Assembly (NCBI RefSeq): GCF_003259175.1
Contig: NZ_QGOK01000012.1
Location: 62,001 to 126,000, forward strand
Source: Marinomonas shanghaiensis
Lineage (GTDB): Bacteria; Pseudomonadota; Gammaproteobacteria; Pseudomonadales; Marinomonadaceae
DNA length: 64,000 nucleotides
Direction of reading: 5' to 3'
Below, piece after piece: positions 27,672-38,231 of the stretch (within the stretch, counting starts at the first letter, position 1; every line of letters starts with the position of its first letter). The translations under genes were made by a program, and so were the position numbers. Below the pieces are notes generated by a model. That model saw only the letters and a program-made list of their open reading frames with translations. It ran no database searches and was not told the origin of the DNA.

Positions 27672-28793
27672 CTAAAGCACAGCCACTGGGTAGGAACCCA
27701 ACACCTTCACTTCCGATGCACGTTCACGTAAGTCATCAATCACAGCACGGCAATCGTCGTCCAAATAATGACCAACGAAGTCGATATAAAATATATACCC
27801 CCAACGGCTCATTAAAGAAGGACGTGTCTCCAAGCGAGTCATATCAACACCATGACGCTCAAACGCTTCAAGCAACCGATACAAAGCACCAGGTTCATTT
27901 TTAGCACTAATAAGCAAAGACGTTTTATCCTTGCCGCTTGGCGGCACATCTTGATTACCAACGATTAAAAAGCGCGTCGTGTTATCAGGACGATCTTCAA
28001 TATTAGAAGATACTTTCGATAAACCATACAATTCACATGCCACTTCGCCCGCAATCGCCGCAATCGCACGACCACTTCGACCGGCATCTGCGACAAGACG
28101 AGCAGCTTCCGCATTCGAACTGACAGCAACACGTTCAACGTGTGGCCAATAACGATCCAACCACGCACGACATTGCGCAAGTGATTGTTGGTGTGAATAG
28201 ATATGCGTCACATCATCCGCATTAATATTGGGGCTGACCAAAAGATGATGGTGAATACGCTCTTCCACTTCACCACAAATTTTCAAACGCGAATCTCGAA
28301 AACTATCCAAGGTATGATTGACCACGCCCTCTGTGGAGTTTTCAACAGGCACGACACCATAGTTTGCTGCACCAGACTCTACCTCACGAAACACTTCATC
28401 TATGGCAGCCATTGGTGCACTGATAATAGATTTACCAAAATGCTTCAATGCCGCTTGCTGAGTAAAGGTTCCTTCGGGGCCTAAAAAGGCAATACGCATC
28501 GGTTTCTCAAGCGCCAGACAAGAAGACATCACTTGACGAAAAATCTTCGCCATTTCTTCATTACCCAAAGGCCCTTCGTTACGTTCCATCACCCTGCGTA
28601 AAACTTGTGCCTCACGCTCTGGACGATAAAAAACAACGGCCTCACCTCCCTGTTCAGCCAGTTTTACCTCCGCTACCTTTTGAGCGCATCTCGCGCGCTC
28701 ATTTATCAGCATTTGTATTTGTGAATCAATAGAATCGATACGATCACGCAATAAAGGCAGCGTATCGGGCACTGCTTGCTTAGAGTTTGACAT
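27672..28793 (-). CDS. pheA: Bifunctional chorismate mutase/prephenate dehydratase
   Basis: A 373-residue enzyme making phenylpyruvate from chorismate. The N-terminal mutase helices (about 8-95) show LRDRIDSIDSQIQML and the YRPEREAQVL block with its active-site Arg/Lys set; the dehydratase (about 97-275) begins RIAFLGPEGTFTQQAA and holds NSTEGVVNHTLD and the NTTRFLIVG motif with its catalytic Thr-Arg-Phe; a C-terminal ACT domain (about 285-365, NEPGALYRLLEAF and the ESRP-like ETRPS) provides phenylalanine feedback control. Length and order fit the Pseudomonas protein. It lies 57 bases after serC and 23 before the TyrA fusion. Confidence 0.97.
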   Translation of the reverse strand: MSNSKQAVPDTLPLLRDRIDSIDSQIQMLINERARCAQKVAEVKLAEQGGEAVVFYRPEREAQVLRRVMERNEGPLGNEEMAKIFRQVMSSCLALEKPMRIAFLGPEGTFTQQAALKHFGKSIISAPMAAIDEVFREVESGAANYGVVPVENSTEGVVNHTLDSFRDSRLKICGEVEERIHHHLLVSPNINADDVTHIYSHQQSLAQCRAWLDRYWPHVERVAVSSNAEAARLVADAGRSGRAIAAIAGEVACELYGLSKVSSNIEDRPDNTTRFLIVGNQDVPPSGKDKTSLLISAKNEPGALYRLLEAFERHGVDMTRLETRPSLMSRWGYIFYIDFVGHYLDDDCRAVIDDLRERASEVKVLGSYPVAVL

Positions 28794-28850
28794 GCTATTA
28801 ATTATCCGTGGTTCTTGTTGCCGGTTAGGTTCTTGCTGCTTTTTTGATAT

Positions 28851-29933
28851 TCATTGTCCGTGGCGTTCTGCAAAGCCACGCATAAAATCAATCAAAGCCT
28901 CAATCCCTTCCATCGGCATAGCGTTATAAATGCTTGCTCGCATACCGCCTACTGAACGATGTCCAGCTAACGTACGTAAACCAGCCGCTTCAGACTCTTG
29001 TAGGAAAAGAGACTCAAGAGACTCATCCGCCAAAATAAACGGCACATTCATACGCGATCTGTAAGCAGGATCAACCGGGTTGGAGTAGAAATCACTCGCG
29101 TCAATAAAGTCATATAGAGCTTGTGCTTTGCGAATATTGATCTTTTCAATTGCTTCGACACCACCTTGAGCCTCTAACCACTCAAACACCAAATCGGCCA
29201 AATAAATGGCAAAGGTTGGCGGTGTATTAATCATGGAGTCATTTGCCGCTAAATTGGCAAAATTCCAGATAGACGGCAATGCATCACTGCTACGAGCGAG
29301 CAAATCTTTGCGGATAATACAGATAACCACACCCGCAGGCCCCACGTTTTTCTGAGCTCCAGCATAAATTAAACCGTATTTACTGACATCTATCTTGCGA
29401 GACAAAATCGTGGAAGACAAATCGGCAACGATAGGCAAATTTGTTTCAGGCAAGTCAGAGAACTCTAAACCACCGATGGTTTCGTTTGGACAAAGATGCA
29501 AATACGCCGCACTTTCATCCAATGCTAAAGTGGAAAAATCGGGAACGGTGAGATAGTTTTGCGCTTTTGACGAACCAACAACATTGACTTTCGTATATCT
29601 TTTCGCCTCGTTTATCGCTTTTGAAGACCAAGCACCGGTATCCAAAAAGCAAGCAGAATCAAAACCATTCACTAGGTTTGCAGGAATCTGAGCAAATAAA
29701 GTAGACGCACCACCCTGAACAAACAAAATCTCATAGTCGTCACTGATATTCATCAAACGTGACAAGCGCGCCTTAGCCGATGCAAGAATGGACATAAACT
29801 CAGCACTACGGTGGCTCATCTCCATAACAGAAACGCCAGCACCATGCCAATCTAACATTTCAGCTTGTGCTTTTTTCAAAACCGCTTCAGGAAGCGCTGC
29901 TGGACCAGAACAAAAATTATATACTCGGCTCAT
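28851..29933 (-). CDS. serC: Phosphoserine aminotransferase
   Basis: A 360-residue PLP enzyme making 3-phosphoserine (and 4-phosphohydroxythreonine for vitamin B6). It opens with YNFCSGPAALPE and has EMSHRS, FVQGGAS and the PLP lysine in YAGAQKNVGPAG. Length matches E. coli SerC (362). It follows gyrA across a terminator-like palindrome and precedes pheA, the supraoperon order of pseudomonads. Confidence 0.97.
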   Translation of the reverse strand: MSRVYNFCSGPAALPEAVLKKAQAEMLDWHGAGVSVMEMSHRSAEFMSILASAKARLSRLMNISDDYEILFVQGGASTLFAQIPANLVNGFDSACFLDTGAWSSKAINEAKRYTKVNVVGSSKAQNYLTVPDFSTLALDESAAYLHLCPNETIGGLEFSDLPETNLPIVADLSSTILSRKIDVSKYGLIYAGAQKNVGPAGVVICIIRKDLLARSSDALPSIWNFANLAANDSMINTPPTFAIYLADLVFEWLEAQGGVEAIEKINIRKAQALYDFIDASDFYSNPVDPAYRSRMNVPFILADESLESLFLQESEAAGLRTLAGHRSVGGMRASIYNAMPMEGIEALIDFMRGFAERHGQ

Positions 29934-29989
29934 CCTGCTTGTTACCTCTAGTATGTTCAGGAATTACTTTACAAGAACGATCTACAACA

Positions 29990-30017
29990 AAAGCGACGCA
30001 CCTAGGTGCGTCGCTTT
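29990..30017 (-). terminator. Palindromic terminator after gyrA
   Basis: A perfect 28-nt palindrome of two 14-nt arms (AAAGCGACGCACCT and its complement) sits 5 bases past the gyrA stop. The U run on the minus strand is short (TTTT then G), so readthrough into serC is likely. Confidence 0.65.
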
Positions 30018-30022
30018 ACTAT

Positions 30023-32740
30023 CTACTCTGCATCAGAATCAAGATTGTCAGGTGACTCTTCGTCATCCGTCGGAGATTGATCAATAACAGCATCATCTGC
30101 ATCATCTGCCTCATCAATCTCAACGTCCCCTTCATCGTGCTCAACGACAGCTTCGTCATGTTCAACAACACGCTCAATGCCAACCAGATGCTCATCATTC
30201 GTCAAACGAATCAAGGTCACACCTTGCGTATTTCGGCCTTGACAAGACACTTCAGTCACTCGAGTTCGAACCAAGGTTCCTTGATCTGTAATCAAGATAA
30301 TCTCATCGGTTTCATCTACCTGAGCAGCACCGATCACTGGACCGTTACGCTCTGACACTTGAATACCGATAACACCTTGACCACCACGACCATAGACAGG
30401 GAAATCTTCGACCAAAGTACGCTTACCGTAGCCGTTTTCACATGCCATCAATACCGCAGAGCCATCTTGAGGAACAATAAGCGACACGACTTTAGCGTCT
30501 TCACCCAAGCGAATACCACGAACACCAGCAGCAGTACGACCCATTGCACGAACATCAGACTCTTTAAAGCGAATGGTCTTACCAGAAGAAGAAACCAACA
30601 TAATGTCGTTCTCACCATTGGTAACCGACACACCAACCAACTCATCTGTTTCATCTAGACTAAGCGCAATCAATCCCGTTGAGCGCGGACGAGCAAAATG
30701 TTGCATCGCCGTTTTCTTAACGGTTCCATTTGCTGTTGCCATAAAGATATAGCTACTGGCTTCAACAATCGCGTCATCAGCAACGTCTTCATCTGTTTCA
30801 GAGTCAGCGTCAACGGCTTCAACCACTGGCAAAGGCAACAGAGCAGAGATAGACTCTCCCTCTCTTAAAGGCAGCAAATTGATAATAGGACGCCCTTTCG
30901 CACTGCGACTCGCTACCGGAATCTCAAACACACGCAACCAATACACTTTACCAAAATTACTGAACAGCATAATGGTGTCATGACTACTGGTGACCAATAA
31001 ATGCTCAATATGATCTTCGTCTTTCATACTTGCAGAAGACTTACCACGACCACCACGACGCTGAGCTTGATACTCTTCTAGCGGCTGAGATTTCGCATAA
31101 CCCGTATTTGAGATCGTCACCACCATTGGCGCTTCATCAATCAAATCGGCAATCGTCAAGTCTTGGCGAGAGGTTAGAATCTCCGTACGACGCGCATCAC
31201 CAAAAGTATCTCGAACTTCTTCTAGCTCTTCACGGATAACTTCCATCAAGCGATCAGGATTCGACAAAATATTCAACAACTCACCGATGGTTTCAATAAG
31301 TGCTTTATATTCACCTAGTAATTTATCATGCTCTAAACCCGTTAAACGATGCAGACGCAAATCCAAAATCGCTTGTGCTTGGTCAGGCGACAAGTGGTAG
31401 GCACCATCGACAAAACCATACGCTGCATCCAGATCATCTGGACGACACGCATCCGCACCAGCACGTTCAAGCATGGCCATGACATTACCTGGTTGCCAAG
31501 ACTCACTGACGAGTTTTTCTTTCGCCTCGGCCGAAGTAGGCGAGGTACGAATTAACTCAATCACGCGATCAATGTTGGCTAAAGAAACCGCCAAACCCTC
31601 AAGGATATGACCTCGTTCACGCGCTTTACGCAGTTCAAAAATAGTACGGCGAGTCACCACTTCACGACGGTGCTTCACAAAACATTCTAAAATCTGTTTT
31701 AGATTCAGCAATTGAGGACGGCCATCAACGAGAGCCACCATGTTCATGCCAAAAACAGACTGTAATTGCGTTTGTGAAAAAATATTGTTCACCACAACGT
31801 CAGGGTTTTCGCCACGACGCAGTTCAATAACAATACGCATACCATCTTTGTCAGACTCATCTCGAAGCTCACTGATGCCCTCGAGTTTTTTCTCTTTTAC
31901 CAGCTCCGCGATTTTTTCGATGACTTTCGCTTTGTTTAACTGATAAGGAATCTCAGTAAAGACGATGGACTGGCGATTACCTTTCTCCATGTCTTCAAAA
32001 TGATGGCGGGCACGCATATAAATGCGACCTCGACCTGTTTTATAGGCTTCTATAATGCCTGCACGGCCATTAATAAAAGCGCCTGTAGGGAAGTCGGGCC
32101 CTGGAATATGGTCAATAAGCTCATCAATAGTAATGTCAGCATTGTCAATAATCGCTAGACAACCATCGATAATTTCACCCAAATTATGAGGTGGGATATT
32201 AGTCGCCATACCCACTGCGATACCCGCTGAACCATTTACTAACAGTCCAGGCACGCGCGCAGGCAGCACTTCTGGCATAAACTCCGTGCCATCGTAGTTT
32301 GGCACAAAATCAACGGTTTCTTTCTCAAGATCCATCAAAAGATGATGAGCAATTTTCGCCATTCGAATTTCGGTATAACGCATTGCCGCAGCACTGTCAC
32401 CATCGACAGAACCAAAGTTACCCTGACCATCAACCAAGGTGTAACGCATTGAAAAAGGCTGCGCCATACGAACAATCGTATCGTATACAGCAGAATCACC
32501 ATGCGGGTGATATTTACCGATTACATCACCGACGATACGCGCCGACTTTTTGTACGGTTTATTCCAATCATTTTTAAGTTCATTCATCGCAAATAGAACG
32601 CGACGATGAACAGGCTTCAACCCGTCTCGTACATCAGGTAATGCTCGACCGACAATAACGCTCATCGCGTAATCTAGGTAAGATCCCTTAAGTTCATTTT
32701 CGATACTGACGGGAATAATTTCTTTGGCTAATTCACCCAT
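30023..32740 (-). CDS. gyrA: DNA gyrase subunit A
   Basis: A 905-residue gyrase subunit that introduces negative supercoils with GyrB. The catalytic tyrosine is Y122 (AAMRYTE), and the quinolone positions are S83 and D87, the sensitive residues. The GyrA box reads QRRGGRGK near residue 564, and the beta-pinwheel follows. It is about 30 residues longer than E. coli GyrA because of an acidic insertion in the pinwheel ([14 protein letters not shown]) and a long acidic tail with a repeated EHDE-x-V unit. Divergent from ubiG across a 320-bp region. Confidence 0.98.
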   Translation of the reverse strand: MGELAKEIIPVSIENELKGSYLDYAMSVIVGRALPDVRDGLKPVHRRVLFAMNELKNDWNKPYKKSARIVGDVIGKYHPHGDSAVYDTIVRMAQPFSMRYTLVDGQGNFGSVDGDSAAAMRYTEIRMAKIAHHLLMDLEKETVDFVPNYDGTEFMPEVLPARVPGLLVNGSAGIAVGMATNIPPHNLGEIIDGCLAIIDNADITIDELIDHIPGPDFPTGAFINGRAGIIEAYKTGRGRIYMRARHHFEDMEKGNRQSIVFTEIPYQLNKAKVIEKIAELVKEKKLEGISELRDESDKDGMRIVIELRRGENPDVVVNNIFSQTQLQSVFGMNMVALVDGRPQLLNLKQILECFVKHRREVVTRRTIFELRKARERGHILEGLAVSLANIDRVIELIRTSPTSAEAKEKLVSESWQPGNVMAMLERAGADACRPDDLDAAYGFVDGAYHLSPDQAQAILDLRLHRLTGLEHDKLLGEYKALIETIGELLNILSNPDRLMEVIREELEEVRDTFGDARRTEILTSRQDLTIADLIDEAPMVVTISNTGYAKSQPLEEYQAQRRGGRGKSSASMKDEDHIEHLLVTSSHDTIMLFSNFGKVYWLRVFEIPVASRSAKGRPIINLLPLREGESISALLPLPVVEAVDADSETDEDVADDAIVEASSYIFMATANGTVKKTAMQHFARPRSTGLIALSLDETDELVGVSVTNGENDIMLVSSSGKTIRFKESDVRAMGRTAAGVRGIRLGEDAKVVSLIVPQDGSAVLMACENGYGKRTLVEDFPVYGRGGQGVIGIQVSERNGPVIGAAQVDETDEIILITDQGTLVRTRVTEVSCQGRNTQGVTLIRLTNDEHLVGIERVVEHDEAVVEHDEGDVEIDEADDADDAVIDQSPTDDEESPDNLDSDAE

Positions 32741-33060
32741 AGATACAATCGATCCTTATGCCTTGGAGTCAAAAAGACTCCCTAATATCTTTTTATAAGC
32801 GCCGCATTGTAACATAAGGAAATAAATAACACCCCTTTGAGGAGCATGTTTTGTGACTCAATATAGTAATTATGCCCCACACAATCTCAATTCAGCACCC
32901 CCCATTTCATCCAAGCACGCTAAGTGGTTATACTATTAATACAAAAGAAGTTTACTATTGGTCACCTGTTGGGTTGGCGCTATACTACTAAAATGAGCTT
33001 TATCCATTTAACATCACTTTACTTCAGCCTCAGCAACACTGAAAAACGGAAGCCAAACAA
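32741..33060. other. Divergent gyrA-ubiG intergenic region
   Basis: This 320-bp region holds no gene. Toward gyrA there is a minus-strand TACAAT (32811-32806) as a possible -10 with a poor -35, and a short hairpin GGAGTC/GACTCC in the gyrA leader (32764-32780). Toward ubiG there is a good sigma70-type promoter (own entry). I see no repeat or operator. Confidence 0.7.
32958..32986 (+). promoter_or_regulatory. Predicted ubiG promoter
   Basis: TTGGTC (32958-32963) and TATACT (32981-32986) are exactly 17 nt apart, placing the transcription start near 32993 and giving a leader of about 68 nt. Confidence 0.65.
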
Positions 33061-33783
33061 ATGACAAATCCTCAGCAAAACAACGTAGATCTAGATGAAG
33101 TTGCCAAGTTTGAAGCGCTCGCGAGCCGTTGGTGGGATACCGAAAACGAGTTTAAACCATTACACGATATCAACCCTTTACGCACCAACTACATCAATGA
33201 ACGCGCCGAAGGCTTACAGGGCAAAAAAGTGATTGATATCGGTTGCGGCGGCGGTATTTTGTCAGAAGCCATGGCAAAACTAGGCGCCAACGTCAAAGGC
33301 ATTGACATGGGCGAAGCACCGTTAGCGGTAGCCAAACTGCACTTGGCAGAATCGATGCTTAACATTGATTACGAGAAAATCACTGCCGAAGAAATTGCAC
33401 AACGCGAAGCGGGTCAATACGATGTTGTCACATGCCTAGAGATGTTAGAACATGTACCAGACCCAGCGTCGGTAATAACCGCCTGCATGGCGTTAGTCAA
33501 ACCAGGCGGACATGTCTTTTTCTCTACCATAAACAGAAACCCAAAAGCCTACCTGTTTGCCATTATAGGAGCGGAATATGTGCTCAAAATGCTACCAAAA
33601 GGCACCCATGATTATGCTAAATTTATCCAACCAGCTGAACTCAACAACTACGCAAGACAAGCGGGACTAGACGTCATCCATATGACTGGAATGACCTACA
33701 ACCCTCTGACTAAAGTGTATAAACTGAACGATAAAGATGTGTCAGTCAATTATCTAATGCACACCCAGAAAGTCAACGTCTAA
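33061..33783 (+). CDS. ubiG: Ubiquinone biosynthesis O-methyltransferase
   Basis: A 240-residue SAM-dependent methyltransferase catalysing both O-methylations in ubiquinone synthesis. Motif I is [16 protein letters not shown], preceded by the UbiG signature [10 protein letters not shown] and followed by [11 protein letters not shown] and [13 protein letters not shown]. Length is that of E. coli UbiG (240). It is followed after 20 bases by the yciK-like gene; the phosphatase gene mupP that usually stands between them in pseudomonads is missing. Confidence 0.97.
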   Translation: MTNPQQNNVDLDEVAKFEALASRWWDTENEFKPLHDINPLRTNYINERAEGLQGKKVIDIGCGGGILSEAMAKLGANVKGIDMGEAPLAVAKLHLAESMLNIDYEKITAEEIAQREAGQYDVVTCLEMLEHVPDPASVITACMALVKPGGHVFFSTINRNPKAYLFAIIGAEYVLKMLPKGTHDYAKFIQPAELNNYARQAGLDVIHMTGMTYNPLTKVYKLNDKDVSVNYLMHTQKVNV

Positions 33784-33803
33784 CAAAGACGCAAGGAGGA
33801 GAT

Positions 33804-34547
33804 ATGTTTGATTATCAAGCCCCAAACCAACTGCTTAAAGACAAAATAATCCTTGTAACAGGCGCAGGTGACGGCATAGGAAAGGCAGCCGCCATCACTT
33901 ATGCAAAACACGGCGCCACTGTCATTCTATTGGGTCGAACAACCAAGAAACTGGAAGCGGTTTATGACTACATAGAAAAACAGCACTACCCACAGGCCGC
34001 TATCGTTCCGTTAAATCTAGATGGTGCTGCAGGACATGACTACCTGGAACTGGCCAACACCATTGAAAGTGAATTCGGCCACCTTGACGGCATCTTGCAC
34101 AATGCCAGTCTTCTGGGTGAACGCACCAGCCTAGCAAACTATGATCCCGTACTGTTCGAGCAAGTAATGCGCGTCAATGTGACCAGTCAATTATTACTCA
34201 ACCAAGCCTTACTGCCTCTTATGCAAAAGGCTGACAATGCGTCTATTATTTTCACCTCCTCTGGTGTTGGAAGACAGGCCAAAGCAAACTGGGGAGCCTA
34301 CGCCATCTCTAAGTTTGCCACAGAGGCGATGATGCAACTCCTGTCTAGCGAGCTGCCAAATCTCTCACCCAACGTTCGGGCAAATGCCATCAATCCCGGA
34401 GCAACAAGAACCAACATGAGAGCCAATGCCTACCCAGACGAAGACCCTCAAACACTTCCTAGCGCGGAGGATATCATGCCGCTTTATCTTTATTTAATGG
34501 GCAATGACAGCCTTCATATAAACGGCCAATCCTTAGACGCCCAATAA
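33804..34547 (+). CDS. yciK: YciK-like short-chain dehydrogenase/reductase
   Basis: A 247-residue Rossmann-fold oxidoreductase of unknown substrate. The cofactor loop is TGAGDGIG (19-26), the catalytic set is visible as Ser in FTSSGVGR, and Y-x3-K in YAISK. The LLKDKIILVTGAGDGIGKA opening and LLGERTSLANYDP stretch are those of E. coli YciK. A strong AGGAGG site precedes the ATG and ubiG lies directly upstream, so they share a message. Confidence 0.93.
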   Translation: MFDYQAPNQLLKDKIILVTGAGDGIGKAAAITYAKHGATVILLGRTTKKLEAVYDYIEKQHYPQAAIVPLNLDGAAGHDYLELANTIESEFGHLDGILHNASLLGERTSLANYDPVLFEQVMRVNVTSQLLLNQALLPLMQKADNASIIFTSSGVGRQAKANWGAYAISKFATEAMMQLLSSELPNLSPNVRANAINPGATRTNMRANAYPDEDPQTLPSAEDIMPLYLYLMGNDSLHINGQSLDAQ

Positions 34548-34561
34548 AACACTCTTTTTTG

Positions 34562-34588
34562 GCAATGGACAGAAAACTTGTCCATTGC
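34562..34588 (+). terminator. Hairpin after yciK
   Basis: GCAATGGACA and TGTCCATTGC pair perfectly around a 7-nt loop, 15 bases past the yciK stop and 31 before the protease start. No U tract follows, so it may be a weak or Rho-assisted terminator. Confidence 0.45.
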
Positions 34589-34619
34589 ATCTCACCGCAG
34601 GCTTCAGTAATCTGAGGCC

Positions 34620-37600
34620 ATGACAAACACCATTAAAAAAATCACTCACTATTTTGCACTTATTCTTTTACTTGCTTCTTTTTCGATTCAAGCAAGCCAC
34701 TCTATCCCAACAGAAAACCACCATCAGCCAGACATAAGCAACCCGATAATGCCAAGCACAACACACTATGCAAAACCCGTTAACGACGAAATAAACACAG
34801 CCAATAACGGCGCTCCCTACCCCCCTTCAGCAGCAATGCATATGATTCAGATCCCCAACAAAAGCCTAACAGACCAAAACGACTATCGACTGATCACCCT
34901 ACCCAACCACCTCAAAGTCTTGTTGGTTAACGACCCACAAGCAGAACGCTTTTCCGCCTCACTGGCGGTCAACGTTGGTAGTTTTCAAGACCCAAAAGAT
35001 CAACAAGGCCTGGCACATTTTTTAGAGCATATGCTGTTTCTTGGCACCGAAAAATACCCAGAACCTGGGGACTATCAATCCTATGTAAACACCCATGGTG
35101 GCTCAAATAACGCTTACACCAGCTCAGACACCACAAACTATTTTTTCGATATTAAACCTTCAGCATACGAAGGTGCGCTGGATAGATTTTCACAATTTTT
35201 CACCACACCTCTGTTTAGCGAATCCTTAACACAAAGAGAGAAAAACGCCGTTGACTCTGAGTACAAAGCCAAACTGAAAGACGAAAGTCGTCGCAATAAC
35301 CAAGCTTTTAAAACCCTATTGAATAACAATCATCCGTACAGTGGGTTTTCCGTCGGCAATCTCGACACATTGAAAGACAGACCTGAGAACTCATTAAGAC
35401 AACAGCTTTTATCACTGTATAAGGAATACTATTTCAGTGAAAATATGGCGCTTGTGCTGATCACTAACCTCCCCCACGAAGAGATGGCCACTTTCGCAAA
35501 GCGCTACTTTTCCGACATACCTAGCAAGCAGGCACCAACAAAACACACTTACCCAGCACTGCTTACCACGGGTCAGCCACAGCTGCAGTTTGTCAAACCC
35601 CTAATCGATAGCAATACACTGTCTTTCCAATACCAAATTGATGCCCAAGACAACAACTATAAAACCCGCCCCACACGCTATATATCATACATCCTAGGCA
35701 ACGAAAATGAGGGGTCTCTGTATGCATCACTCAAAGCAGATGGGCTAATAAACAGCCTTTCAGCAGGCGTTAGCCCAGACTATGGAGATAACGCTTTTTT
35801 CACCATTACAGCACACCTAACAAATCACGGCCTGGAAAATATAGACACGGTAGCGCAACGCATTTTCGCCACCATTGGACTGTTACAGTCGACACCAATC
35901 AATCCCATGTACCAACAAGAAGGAGTACAACTCAGCCAACTTATGTACAACAATCAAAACTACACTCCTCCTCAAAGCCTCGCTCGCACACTCTCTGCAA
36001 AACTGCTAAAAGTCCCTGCCACTGACATTTTAAGCAGCTTTCGTATCGAAAAAGCAGCGGATAACCAACACGTTCGCCAGCTCCTAAAACAACTCGATAC
36101 AAACAATCTATTAGTGCAGGTTGTCACCAACAGAACCTTCCCTGAGCATTGGGCAAAACAAAAGCCGATATGGCAAATTGAACCTTGGTATCAAAGCACA
36201 TACAGCAACAATAATTTCAGCACTTTGTTTTTAGATTTTATCCGCCTATCGGTGAAAAACACCCACGTCAGCCTACCTGAGAAAAACCGTTTCATACCAG
36301 AAAATCTAGACTTAGTTGACGAAACAGACACCACACCATATAGCGTTTTTCAGCAACCAGGCTTTACTTTTTGGCACAAATCCGACCCAAGCTTTGGCAA
36401 ACCTACCGCCATGAACTTCATGGCGATACGATTCAGCCACGCAGCCAACACCCCAAAAAATGCTTTATTAAATCAACTATGGAGTCGACTTTATAACGAC
36501 AGCATAAGCGAGCTTACCTACTCACCTTATGTTGCTGGGCTAGGCTACCAATTTTACCCTCATGCCAATGGCGTCACTTTACGCACCAGCGGCTACTCAG
36601 ATAAACAAAATACCTACGCCACCTGGCTGATCGACCAAATTTTCTTATTTCGCCCAAGCACAGAACGCTTTGATCAAATAAAAACCCAACTAACCAAAGA
36701 CCTTGCCAATCAAAAAAGCAGACAAGCCTACGGCAATGCCTACAGTGCGCTCAGCACGCTCATAACGAAAGACAGTTTCACGACAGAGCAACTTGAAAGC
36801 ACACTCACAGAACTATCGTTTAAGGACCTAGAGGAATACATAAAAGACGCTCGCGCAAGCTTTGACCTCGTTGGCTACAGCACAGGCAACGTCACTAAAG
36901 AGCAAACTCAAGCGCTCGCTCACTCTCTACATGAACGCTTTGTTGGACGACTCACCCCAAAAGACCCAGTAGAAATCCAAAGCAAAAACATTCCAGCCAA
37001 TCAAAAAATGCACTACTCATTTACCTCAACCAGCAGTGATAATGTGGTGTTATACACATTGATAGATACGAGCCAAGATGCATCGAGCAAAGCCATCACA
37101 GAAAAAGTCTACTTCGCCCTACTGAGAAAACTCATTAACAGTCGATTTTATCAGGAACTTAGAACCCAAAAGCAACTTGGCTACATCGTTGGAACACAAG
37201 ATCTAAGCGCTCGAAATACACCCATTTTAGGTCTATTGGTGCAATCCCCTAATCAGAACACGGTAACGATCATCCACGCGATTGAAGATTTTTTAAAAGA
37301 AGAGGAAAAACAGCTCAAAACTCTAACGGCGGAAGAGTTTAGTTTCACAAAAACCGCGCTATTAGACGAACTTAACATGACAGCCAAAAATCTAAGCGAT
37401 AACGCTCTGGAAGAATGGCATCAAATTGCCAAACCTTCACCAGATTTTCAAACAAAGACAGCGTGGATAGACGCGTTAGAAGCCATAGACAGAGCAGACT
37501 TCATGGATTTTCTCGAAAACAAACTTTCATCACCCAGTATCAGCAGAATTATCATTCACAACCAGGCCTTTCCCGCAGAACTGACCTCACAATATGGCTG

Positions 37601-37637
37601 GATAGAAACCTCACCCGAACAATTAACCACCGATTAA
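34620..37637 (+). CDS. ptrA: Pitrilysin-type (M16) zinc metallopeptidase
   Basis: A 1005-residue secreted protease related to E. coli protease III. A signal peptide is visible (basic start, hydrophobic core LILLLASFSIQAS). The inverted zinc motif HFLEH occurs in LAHFLEHMLFLGTEKYP, and the third ligand is the Glu of NAVDSEYKAK about 75 residues later. Four M16-type repeats are expected at this length (E. coli Ptr is 962). The N-terminal spacer of about 60 residues after the signal is low in complexity. Its last 15 bases overlap the tail of a convergent gene. Likely periplasmic, degrading small peptides. Confidence 0.92.
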   Translation: MTNTIKKITHYFALILLLASFSIQASHSIPTENHHQPDISNPIMPSTTHYAKPVNDEINTANNGAPYPPSAAMHMIQIPNKSLTDQNDYRLITLPNHLKVLLVNDPQAERFSASLAVNVGSFQDPKDQQGLAHFLEHMLFLGTEKYPEPGDYQSYVNTHGGSNNAYTSSDTTNYFFDIKPSAYEGALDRFSQFFTTPLFSESLTQREKNAVDSEYKAKLKDESRRNNQAFKTLLNNNHPYSGFSVGNLDTLKDRPENSLRQQLLSLYKEYYFSENMALVLITNLPHEEMATFAKRYFSDIPSKQAPTKHTYPALLTTGQPQLQFVKPLIDSNTLSFQYQIDAQDNNYKTRPTRYISYILGNENEGSLYASLKADGLINSLSAGVSPDYGDNAFFTITAHLTNHGLENIDTVAQRIFATIGLLQSTPINPMYQQEGVQLSQLMYNNQNYTPPQSLARTLSAKLLKVPATDILSSFRIEKAADNQHVRQLLKQLDTNNLLVQVVTNRTFPEHWAKQKPIWQIEPWYQSTYSNNNFSTLFLDFIRLSVKNTHVSLPEKNRFIPENLDLVDETDTTPYSVFQQPGFTFWHKSDPSFGKPTAMNFMAIRFSHAANTPKNALLNQLWSRLYNDSISELTYSPYVAGLGYQFYPHANGVTLRTSGYSDKQNTYATWLIDQIFLFRPSTERFDQIKTQLTKDLANQKSRQAYGNAYSALSTLITKDSFTTEQLESTLTELSFKDLEEYIKDARASFDLVGYSTGNVTKEQTQALAHSLHERFVGRLTPKDPVEIQSKNIPANQKMHYSFTSTSSDNVVLYTLIDTSQDASSKAITEKVYFALLRKLINSRFYQELRTQKQLGYIVGTQDLSARNTPILGLLVQSPNQNTVTIIHAIEDFLKEEEKQLKTLTAEEFSFTKTALLDELNMTAKNLSDNALEEWHQIAKPSPDFQTKTAWIDALEAIDRADFMDFLENKLSSPSISRIIIHNQAFPAELTSQYGWIETSPEQLTTD

Positions 37638-38183
37638 TTGCTCAAGTCTCTCCTTGTCCGTTGCAGGTGCACTTTTTGCACCATTGCTCTGATCTGGCAC
37701 ATTAGGCTGACCTGAAGAGACCCCCTTACCGATAGGAGAAAAATCGCCTGCATTGGGTGCCGAGTTATCCTCGGGCTGCACTTTCGGCTCAACTTGATCA
37801 CCGAAAATGCCGATTTCAGGCATCATACGAAGACGCTTTTCTTGAATCTCTTCGGGAATATTTCCGGTAAACAAAACGGTAAAAGGCGCCTCTTCGGTTC
37901 GCTTATTTACTTCATCATAGATAGCTTGCTCACGTTCAGCGATCGCATTCTCTTCCAAATAGGACAACCCCTGACCATCTGCTGTTATCACCACATTTGG
38001 CCCCAAGGTCCCAATAGCCTTTTCAGCAGGAATCACGGCCACCTCTTCTTTCGAACTCACAACCACTTGATGTTGAGTACGAATCACTTGATTGCCATAA
38101 ATGATATCCACTGGCTGACGCTCGATTGTCTGAGCATTTGCGACTAAAGAAACAGCACACAACAATGCTATTGAATATTTCAT
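37623..38183 (-). CDS. Secreted protein of unknown function
   Basis: I do not recognise this 186-residue protein. It has a clear signal peptide (MKYSIALLCAVSLVANA) and no lipobox, so it is probably periplasmic. The middle contains a beta-rich stretch and a Glu-rich helix (EENAIAEREQAIYDEVNKR), and the last 60 residues are Pro/Ser/Asn/Gly-rich and probably disordered. The ATG at 38183 is preferred; a TTG six codons upstream has an AAGGAG site too close to be used. It converges with the protease gene and overlaps its end by 15 bases. A terminator separates it from fabV. Confidence 0.65.
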   Translation of the reverse strand: MKYSIALLCAVSLVANAQTIERQPVDIIYGNQVIRTQHQVVVSSKEEVAVIPAEKAIGTLGPNVVITADGQGLSYLEENAIAEREQAIYDEVNKRTEEAPFTVLFTGNIPEEIQEKRLRMMPEIGIFGDQVEPKVQPEDNSAPNAGDFSPIGKGVSSGQPNVPDQSNGAKSAPATDKERLEQLIGG

Positions 38184-38231
38184 ACACACCCCGAAACCCA
38201 ATCTCCTTCACTATAGGAGATTACAAGCTAT

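Noticed and set aside
32764-32780. GGAGTC/GACTCC hairpin in the gyrA leader as a supercoiling-responsive switch
   Set aside because: A 6-bp stem of this kind is common by chance and no conserved element is recognisable.
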